A stretch of 64,000 bases of DNA from Pseudomonas fluorescens. Lineage in GTDB: Bacteria; Pseudomonadota; Gammaproteobacteria; Pseudomonadales; Pseudomonadaceae. The position numbers and the translations under genes are program-made. A model generated the notes under the pieces. It was not told the DNA's origin and ran no database searches. It worked only from the letters and a program-made list of their open reading frames with translations. The stretch covers positions 124,001-188,000 of the forward strand of contig NZ_CABVHY010000007.1 of NCBI RefSeq assembly GCF_902497875.1. The letters run 5' to 3'. Below are positions 59,651-64,000 of this stretch, piece by piece; positions within the stretch are counted from its first letter, which is position 1, and every line of letters begins with the position of its first letter.

Positions 59651-59655
59651 TTTTT

Positions 59656-59731
59656 GGGTCGTTAGCTCAGTTGGTAGAGCAGTTGGCTTTTAACCAATTG
59701 GTCGTAGGTTCGAATCCCACACGACCCACCA
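59656..59731 (+). tRNA. tRNA-Lys (anticodon TTT), copy 1
   Basis: 76 nt with encoded CCA. Acceptor GGGTCGT / ACGACCC, anticodon stem TTGGC / ACCAA-type with loop TTTTAA, T loop GTTCGAATC. It lies 5 nt after tRNA-Pro copy 1. Confidence 0.97.
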
Positions 59732-59795
59732 TTTTTGAAACCAGCTAGCGCTGGAATCGAATCTTAAGATCAGAGGCCAAAAGCGCTGATCGTAG

Positions 59796-59824
59796 AAGGC
59801 GCCTTTTATAGGTGCCTTTTTTTT
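59796..59824 (+). terminator. Intra-array terminator, unit 1
   Basis: Stem AAGGCGCC / GGTGCCTT (one G-U pair), 7-nt loop, then eight T. It lies between tRNA-Lys copy 1 and tRNA-Pro copy 2. The same element recurs at 60049, 60302 and 60555. Confidence 0.8.
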
Positions 59825-59826
59825 AC

Positions 59827-59903
59827 CGGGGTATAGCGCAGTCCGGTAGCGCGCCTGCTTTGGGAGCAGGATGTCAGGAGTTCGAATCCCCTTACCCCGA
59901 CCA
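59827..59903 (+). tRNA. tRNA-Pro (anticodon TGG), copy 2
   Basis: Identical to copy 1, displaced by exactly 253 bp. Confidence 0.97.
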
Positions 59904-59908
59904 TTTTT

Positions 59909-59984
59909 GGGTCGTTAGCTCAGTTGGTAGAGCAGTTGGCTTTTAACCAATTGGTCGTAGGTTCGAATCCCACACGACCCACCA
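59909..59984 (+). tRNA. tRNA-Lys (anticodon TTT), copy 2
   Basis: Identical to copy 1, displaced by exactly 253 bp. Confidence 0.97.
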
Positions 59985-60048
59985 TTTTTGAAACCAGCTA
60001 GCGCTGGAATCGAATCTTAAGATCAGAGGCCAAAAGCGCTGATCGTAG

Positions 60049-60077
60049 AAGGCGCCTTTTATAGGTGCCTTTTTTTT
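60049..60077 (+). terminator. Intra-array terminator, unit 2
   Basis: Same hairpin and T8 run as at 59796-59824, between tRNA-Lys copy 2 and tRNA-Pro copy 3. Confidence 0.8.
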
Positions 60078-60079
60078 AC

Positions 60080-60156
60080 CGGGGTATAGCGCAGTCCGGT
60101 AGCGCGCCTGCTTTGGGAGCAGGATGTCAGGAGTTCGAATCCCCTTACCCCGACCA
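60080..60156 (+). tRNA. tRNA-Pro (anticodon TGG), copy 3
   Basis: Identical to copy 1, displaced by 2 x 253 bp. Confidence 0.97.
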
Positions 60157-60161
60157 TTTTT

Positions 60162-60237
60162 GGGTCGTTAGCTCAGTTGGTAGAGCAGTTGGCTTTTAAC
60201 CAATTGGTCGTAGGTTCGAATCCCACACGACCCACCA
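60162..60237 (+). tRNA. tRNA-Lys (anticodon TTT), copy 3
   Basis: Identical to copy 1, displaced by 2 x 253 bp. Confidence 0.97.
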
Positions 60238-60301
60238 TTTTTGAAACCAGCTAGCGCTGGAATCGAATCTTAAGATCAGAGGCCAAAAGCGCTGATCGTA
60301 G

Positions 60302-60330
60302 AAGGCGCCTTTTATAGGTGCCTTTTTTTT
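60302..60330 (+). terminator. Intra-array terminator, unit 3
   Basis: Same hairpin and T8 run as at 59796-59824, between tRNA-Lys copy 3 and tRNA-Pro copy 4. Confidence 0.8.
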
Positions 60331-60332
60331 AC

Positions 60333-60409
60333 CGGGGTATAGCGCAGTCCGGTAGCGCGCCTGCTTTGGGAGCAGGATGTCAGGAGTTCGAATCCCCTTA
60401 CCCCGACCA
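60333..60409 (+). tRNA. tRNA-Pro (anticodon TGG), copy 4
   Basis: Identical to copy 1, displaced by 3 x 253 bp. Confidence 0.97.
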
Positions 60410-60414
60410 TTTTT

Positions 60415-60490
60415 GGGTCGTTAGCTCAGTTGGTAGAGCAGTTGGCTTTTAACCAATTGGTCGTAGGTTCGAATCCCACACGACCCACCA
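60415..60490 (+). tRNA. tRNA-Lys (anticodon TTT), copy 4
   Basis: Identical to copy 1, displaced by 3 x 253 bp. Confidence 0.97.
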
Positions 60491-60554
60491 TTTTTGAAAC
60501 CAGCTAGCGCTGGAATCGAATCTTAAGATCAGAGGCCAAAAGCGCTGATCGTAG

Positions 60555-60583
60555 AAGGCGCCTTTTATAGGTGCCTTTTTTTT
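60555..60583 (+). terminator. Intra-array terminator, unit 4
   Basis: Same hairpin and T8 run as at 59796-59824, between tRNA-Lys copy 4 and tRNA-Pro copy 5. Confidence 0.8.
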
Positions 60584-60585
60584 AC

Positions 60586-60662
60586 CGGGGTATAGCGCAG
60601 TCCGGTAGCGCGCCTGCTTTGGGAGCAGGATGTCAGGAGTTCGAATCCCCTTACCCCGACCA
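60586..60662 (+). tRNA. tRNA-Pro (anticodon TGG), copy 5
   Basis: Identical to copy 1, displaced by 4 x 253 bp, but followed by unique sequence instead of tRNA-Lys. It closes the array. Confidence 0.97.
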
Positions 60663-60666
60663 TATT

Positions 60667-60703
60667 AAAAATCCTCGTATCGAAAGATACGGGGATTTTT
60701 TTT
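60667..60703 (+). terminator. Terminator closing the tRNA array
   Basis: Stem AATCCtCGTATC / GATACGgGGATT with GAAA loop, followed by a T8 run. It differs in sequence from the four intra-array terminators. Confidence 0.9.
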
Positions 60704-60718
60704 GTCTTATGCAATCGC

Positions 60719-60756
60719 AAAAAAAGCCCCGTTTCTCTGGGGAGAGAAGCGGGGCG
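60719..60756 (-). terminator. Terminator of the EF-hand protein gene
   Basis: Stem GCCCCG-TTTCTC / GAGAAG-CGGGGC with an A-run on its left, read as a T-run on the minus strand. It lies 16 bp past the stop. Confidence 0.85.
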
Positions 60757-60772
60757 TGCGTCGCTTCAGGTC

Positions 60773-61174
60773 TTAGCTATTGTCTTTCAGGTGTTCGAAC
60801 AAGCCCTTCGGCATTTTTTTGCCATTGGTTTCGTAGTTGGCTTTCACGTTATCGAACGCCTCTTGTTCCGAGATTTGACCATCGTGGTTGGTGTCGATCT
60901 TGTCGAAGTCGGCCTTGGGCGCAACTTTCAAGAATTCCGCACGGGACACCTGGCCATCGTCATCAGTGTCGGTCTTGGCCATTGATTCATCTCCGCACTT
61001 ACCTTCGCCACACTTGCCTTCAGGAGTTTTCACCACCTGTTCGGCCGATGCGAGCAGGTAGCCCTGAGTCAGAGGCTGTGAGGCAAACACGGAGCCGGAC
61101 AACATCATGCCACCGGCCAGGACAGCGCCGAGCAGGCCAATGGTGTTTTTGCCGAGAGTAGTGGTACGGGACAT
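60773..61174 (-). CDS. Secreted EF-hand protein with EGKCGEGKCG (bufferin/HvfA-like) motif
   Basis: This 133-residue protein has a signal peptide (residues about 1-37; GLLGAVLAGGMMLSGSVFAS). Next come QPLTQGYLLASA and the double motif EGKCGEGKCGDE, which mark the HvfA/bufferin-type peptides modified on Cys by MNIO (DUF692) enzymes. Two EF-hand loops follow (DTDDDGQVSRAEF and DTNHDGQISEQEAF), both with full calcium ligands. The ATG at 61174 has AGGAGA upstream. No MNIO enzyme, DUF2063 partner or DoxX gene lies next to it, so it is an orphan in this window. Metal binding in the periplasm is a reasonable inference; modification is untested. Confidence 0.85.
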   Translation of the reverse strand: MSRTTTLGKNTIGLLGAVLAGGMMLSGSVFASQPLTQGYLLASAEQVVKTPEGKCGEGKCGDESMAKTDTDDDGQVSRAEFLKVAPKADFDKIDTNHDGQISEQEAFDNVKANYETNGKKMPKGLFEHLKDNS

Positions 61175-61410
61175 TTCAAATCTCCTGGGTTGCACGACAC
61201 AACCGCTCGATAAAGGACGCCACGCAAGTGCGGCGGTAACCGAAGCAGGCAGTGCCTTGCTCGGGTGTGGCCATTTAGCGGGCGTGGTGTATCGCTACTG
61301 TGTCGTGCGAGGGGGAGTTTGTAAGCGAAGGGTTGAATCGTAGGGTAGGGATACAGTGAGACACAAAAGCAGCCAATAACCCACAGACTTTCAGCGCGGG
61401 CGAGATCGCC

Positions 61411-61484
61411 AAGATCGCAGCCTGCGGCAGCTCCTACGCCGGGTACGCAAAACCGTAGGAGCTGCCGCAGGCTGCGATCTTTTT
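61411..61484. repeat. REP doublet (REPIN), type A, short spacer
   Basis: Inverted units AAGATCGCAGCCTGCGGCAG and GTAGGAGCTGCCGCAGGCTG separated by under 20 bp. It lies in the 365-bp gap between the EF-hand gene and ndh; the part next to the EF-hand gene (61175-61400) must contain its promoter, which I could not assign. Confidence 0.88.
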
Positions 61485-61539
61485 GGGGCGCCCAAATTAG
61501 GGCCTGCCTATGATGAGGCCCTGTCAGGCGCCGAAGATG

Positions 61540-62838
61540 TCAGTGCAACTTGAGCCGCGGCTCAGTCCCGCGCCCAATCCTGCTGCCCAGCATCAGCATC
61601 GCCGTGCGGAAAGCGCCATAGAGCGCCATCTGGTGCATCCGATACAGCGACACATAGAACATCCGCGCCAGCCAGCCTTCGAGCATCACGCTGCCGGTCA
61701 GATTGCCCATCAAGTTACCCACAGCCGAAAAACGCGACAGCGAGATGAGCGAGCCATAATCGGTGTACTTGTACTGCGGCAGGGCTTTGCCTTCGATGCG
61801 CAATTTCAGCGATTTGGCCAGCAGTGAGGCCTGTTGATGCGCCGCTTGCGCCCGTGGCGGCACGTTGCGATCGGTGCCCGGCTGCGGGCAGGCCGCGCAA
61901 TCGCCGAAGGCGAAGATGTTCTCGTCGCGGGTGGTTTGCAGGGTCGGCAAGACTTGCAGCTGGTTGATCCGGTTGGTTTCCAGGCCATCGATGTCCTTGA
62001 GGAAACCTGGCGCACGAATCCCCGCAGCCCAAACCTTCAGGCTGGCAGGAATCACCTGGCCGCTGCTGGTTATCAGCGCTTCGGAGGTGACTTCGCTGAC
62101 TGCTGCGTTGGTCAGTACCGTGACCCCGAGTTTCTCCAGGGTTTTATGCACCGGCCCGCCAATCCGCTCCGGCAATGCCGGCAGGACCCGCGGGCCGGCC
62201 TCGATCAGGGTGATGTGCATGTTTTCCGGCTTGATCCGGTCCAGACCATAGGCTGCCAGTTCATGGGCTGCGTTATGCAGCTCGGCCGCCAGTTCGACAC
62301 CGGTGGCGCCGGCCCCGACGATGGCCACGCTGATTTGTTCGAGCGTATCGGTTTGCCCGGCGTGGGCGCGCAGGTAGTGATTGAGCAATTGCTGATGGAA
62401 GCGCTCGGCCTGTTTGCGGGTGTCGAGGAACAGGCAGTGTTCTGCCGCGCCCTGGGTGCCAAAGTCGTTGGTGGTGCTGCCGACGGCAATCACCAGTGAG
62501 TCGTAGCTCAGTTCGCGAGCCGGGACCAGCTCCTGGCCTTTATCGTCGAGGGTCGCCGCCAGCTGAATTTTTTTCTGCTGGCGATCGAGCCCGCTCATGC
62601 GCCCCAGCTGGAACTCGAAGTGGTTCCATTTGGCCTGGGCAACATAATTGAGTTCGTCTTCAGAGGAATTCAGCGAACCGGCCGCGACTTCGTGCAACAG
62701 CGGTTTCCAGATGTGGGTCAGGTTCGCGTCGACCAGTAGCACACTGGCCGTACCGCGTTTGCCCAGAGTCTTACCCAGGCGGGTAGCCAACTCCAGACCG
62801 CCGGCGCCGCCGCCAACGATGATAATACGATGGGTCAT
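61540..62838 (-). CDS. ndh: Type II NADH dehydrogenase-like flavoprotein
   Basis: This 432-residue FAD enzyme passes electrons from NADH to quinone without pumping protons, at the inner face of the membrane. It has an N-terminal FAD motif (RIIIVGGGAGGLELATRLG), an NADH motif in the middle (VAIVGAGATGVELAAEL) and the second FAD contact NIFAFGDCAACPQP. A C-terminal amphipathic stretch (WLARMFYVSLYRMHQMALYGAFRTAML) suits membrane binding. The ATG at 62838 (MTHRIIIVGGG) is preferred over one 15 bp earlier. Confidence 0.92.
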   Translation of the reverse strand: MTHRIIIVGGGAGGLELATRLGKTLGKRGTASVLLVDANLTHIWKPLLHEVAAGSLNSSEDELNYVAQAKWNHFEFQLGRMSGLDRQQKKIQLAATLDDKGQELVPARELSYDSLVIAVGSTTNDFGTQGAAEHCLFLDTRKQAERFHQQLLNHYLRAHAGQTDTLEQISVAIVGAGATGVELAAELHNAAHELAAYGLDRIKPENMHITLIEAGPRVLPALPERIGGPVHKTLEKLGVTVLTNAAVSEVTSEALITSSGQVIPASLKVWAAGIRAPGFLKDIDGLETNRINQLQVLPTLQTTRDENIFAFGDCAACPQPGTDRNVPPRAQAAHQQASLLAKSLKLRIEGKALPQYKYTDYGSLISLSRFSAVGNLMGNLTGSVMLEGWLARMFYVSLYRMHQMALYGAFRTAMLMLGSRIGRGTEPRLKLH

Positions 62839-62898
62839 GGGGATATCTCGCAAGGCTAAAAGAAATCGGTGCAGTTACCCGAGCGAGCGCCACGCAGC

Positions 62899-63072
62899 TC
62901 ATAGCGTCAGGTAACTCAAAAGGCGGCTCAGCAAACCCAGGCCAATAGTCACTGCCAATACCACCACGAGGAGCAGCCATGGCCGGAAAGGCCGGCGCTC
63001 GACTCGGTTCTGGGGCAGTTGCAGGTACTCTTCGACATGCTTTTGGTCGTCGGGGTTCAGGCGGCTGGTCAT
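62899..63072 (-). CDS. DUF3094-family small membrane protein
   Basis: This 57-residue protein begins MTSRLNPDDQKHVEEYLQLP and has RRPFRPW before one C-terminal membrane helix (LLLVVVLAVTIGLGLLSRLL). It is the DUF3094 pattern found beside ndh in pseudomonads (from memory). It lies 60 bp upstream of ndh on the same strand and may be co-transcribed with it. It is shorter than the usual ORF cut-off and easily missed. Function unknown. Confidence 0.82.
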   Translation of the reverse strand: MTSRLNPDDQKHVEEYLQLPQNRVERRPFRPWLLLVVVLAVTIGLGLLSRLLSYLTL

Positions 63073-63124
63073 AAAGGCCTCGTCAGGTAGACGTTGCGAA
63101 ATTTATAGAAGCTACAGCGCAGAG

Positions 63125-63652
63125 TTATCCAGCATGGAACGGAGCATAGCCGCTCGCCTGCAGCGGCTCGACGCAGACCCGGTCATCCAGGCGAATGATC
63201 CCACTTTGTATCACTCGTGCAGTGATTCCGCCATGTCCACGAACGGCCTGAAAGGTCCCGTGGCCAAGACGTTGCTCAAGACGGGCGCAGGGTTGGCACC
63301 AGCCGGTGGTTTCCAGAATCGCCTGGCCGATCTTGAAGCGTCGGCCTTTGAGGCTGAACAGATTGATCCCGCTGATCACCAGGTTTCGCCGCAAATCCTG
63401 CGGGGTCACCGGTTGATCCGTCGAGCGAGCCAATAGCGAACCGATAACGGCAAAATGCTCCCATTGAATCAAGGTCACCTGTCGCGCATTGCGCGCCCCG
63501 GGGCGTGCGTGATCGCCGGTGAGGCCGGCTTCGCGGCGAGCTTCGACCACTTCCAGTTCGACCATCGCCGAACGCGACTCGGGGCGCACACCAATCCAGC
63601 GCACCCGACCCTGCTGGGGAACATCGGCAAGCAATTCTTGCAACGGACTCAC
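63125..63652 (-). CDS. MOSC-domain protein
   Basis: This 175-residue protein is a MOSC domain, the sulphur/molybdenum-cofactor-carrying fold also found in YiiM and mARC enzymes. It has the conserved Cys in GWCQPCARLEQRLG, preceded by RRNLVISGINLFSLKGRRFKIG. The start is a GTG overlapping the upstream gene's stop (GTGA), so translation is coupled. Likely roles include N-hydroxylated base reduction or sulphur transfer; the substrate is unknown. Confidence 0.85.
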   Translation of the reverse strand: MSPLQELLADVPQQGRVRWIGVRPESRSAMVELEVVEARREAGLTGDHARPGARNARQVTLIQWEHFAVIGSLLARSTDQPVTPQDLRRNLVISGINLFSLKGRRFKIGQAILETTGWCQPCARLEQRLGHGTFQAVRGHGGITARVIQSGIIRLDDRVCVEPLQASGYAPFHAG

Positions 63653-64000
63653 AGGCTGATACCGACGTCGAAGACGATACTGCGGCCCAGGTTGTTGCGC
63701 AGGAAATCCGGCGCGTCCGGGTGGGCGAACAGCACACGGGCGAAGGTCGGACCGACCAGCGACAGCGAGCGCCAGCCTTGGCGCAGGTACTCGGTCGGCG
63801 GTGGGAAGTGGCTGTTGAGATCGAGCACTTCCCGCTTGAGGCTGGCGAAGGCGATGATATCCAGCTCGCCCAGGTCCATGCCGCGTTCCTTGTAGTTATG
63901 CGCTTTTTTGCGCAGGGTCGGCGCCAGCCGTAACAAGAATTCGTTGGCCGGAATACGCCTGGGTTTGGCTTCGCGGCGCACCAGCTGGCTCAAGGAAAAC
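63649..64000 (-). CDS. Unrecognised protein, C-terminal part (cut by window end)
   Basis: The frame is open to the window edge, so only about 116 C-terminal residues are visible. They include basic RREAKPRRIPANEFLLRLAPTLRKKAHNYKERG and then VLFAHPDAPDFLRNNLGRSIVFDVGISL. I recognise no family motif. It is coupled to the MOSC gene by a GTGA overlap, so the two probably act together. Confidence 0.6.
   Translation of the reverse strand, partial: FSLSQLVRREAKPRRIPANEFLLRLAPTLRKKAHNYKERGMDLGELDIIAFASLKREVLDLNSHFPPPTEYLRQGWRSLSLVGPTFARVLFAHPDAPDFLRNNLGRSIVFDVGISL

Larger units (their letters stand above)
59574..60585 (+). repeat. Four tandem 253-bp tRNA-Pro/tRNA-Lys units
   Basis: Each unit holds tRNA-Pro(TGG), a 5-nt TTTTT spacer, tRNA-Lys(TTT), a small CCAGC-tagc-GCTGG hairpin, a GATCAG/CTGATC inverted repeat and a terminator. 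I see no difference between the four units, and the fifth tRNA-Pro continues the same phase. Identity extends through the non-genic spacer, which points to recent tandem amplification or ongoing homogenisation. The true copy number may be miscounted by short-read assembly. Confidence 0.93.

Noticed and set aside
59574..60585. Tandem 253-bp repeats as a CRISPR-like or satellite array
   Set aside because: Each unit is accounted for by two tRNA genes and a terminator; no short direct repeats with unique spacers.
60571..61161. 196-residue plus-strand ORF starting before tRNA-Pro copy 5
   Set aside because: It reads through a tRNA gene, two terminators and the antisense of the EF-hand gene.

Overview
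The window is a chromosomal segment from a Pseudomonas of the fluorescens group. The evidence is GC-rich coding DNA, gene order and protein sequences that match the Pseudomonas core genome (radA, mapZ-like PilZ gene, cstA, glyA, morA; fklB, ispB, rplU, rpmA, obgE, proB; rpsT, murJ, ribF, ileS, lspA, fkpB, ispH; minor pilins, thiO, pilR; bamD, rluD, pgeF, clpB), and many REP/REPIN palindromes of the two kinds common in that group. No prophage, insertion sequence, CRISPR array or integrated island was seen. Gene-order comparisons with P. aeruginosa are from memory.

Region 1 (1-9.6 kb) holds the 3' end of radA, a convergent PilZ gene, and two almost identical cstA-ybdD pairs. A Cache-domain histidine kinase and a LuxR-type response regulator lie between the pairs, followed by a CobW-type GTPase. 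This looks like a duplicated peptide/pyruvate-type uptake system with its own sensor. Region 2 (9.8-22.5 kb) has glyA, morA (a GGDEF-EAL membrane protein), ettA, gdhA, a divergent GreB-like factor, small envelope genes and a DUF3015-DUF4105 operon. Region 3 (22.8-32.6 kb) has a Lon-like protease, an orphan 609-residue lipoprotein, a yqhA-type membrane protein, fklB, a Fur-box-controlled small gene, yjdM, and divergent ispB and rplU-rpmA.

Region 4 (32.8-44.1 kb) is housekeeping: obgE, proB, creA, rpsT, murJ, ribF and the tightly packed ileS-lspA-fkpB-ispH run. Region 5 (44.1-53.5 kb) is the type IV pilus minor-pilin cluster (fimT, fimU, pilV, pilW, pilX, pilY1, pilE), then thiO and pilR. Its regulatory pair is broken. 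pilS survives only as two short end fragments, and PilR has lost its phosphoacceptor Asp, its acidic pair and its conserved Lys, all changed to Asn (AAT codons), although its reading frame is intact.

Region 6 (53.6-64 kb) has bamD, rluD-pgeF, clpB behind a sigma-32-type promoter, and a tRNA array: one Asn gene, then four tandem 253-bp Pro-Lys units that look identical, then a fifth Pro gene. After it come a secreted EF-hand protein carrying the Cys motif of bufferin/HvfA-type peptides, a type II NADH dehydrogenase, a DUF3094 gene too short for usual ORF cut-offs, a MOSC protein, and a gene cut by the window end.

The most notable points are the tRNA expansion, the decayed PilS/PilR pair with intact pilin genes, the orphan EGKCG-EF-hand protein, and the duplicated cstA unit whose second copy alone has a large palindrome upstream.
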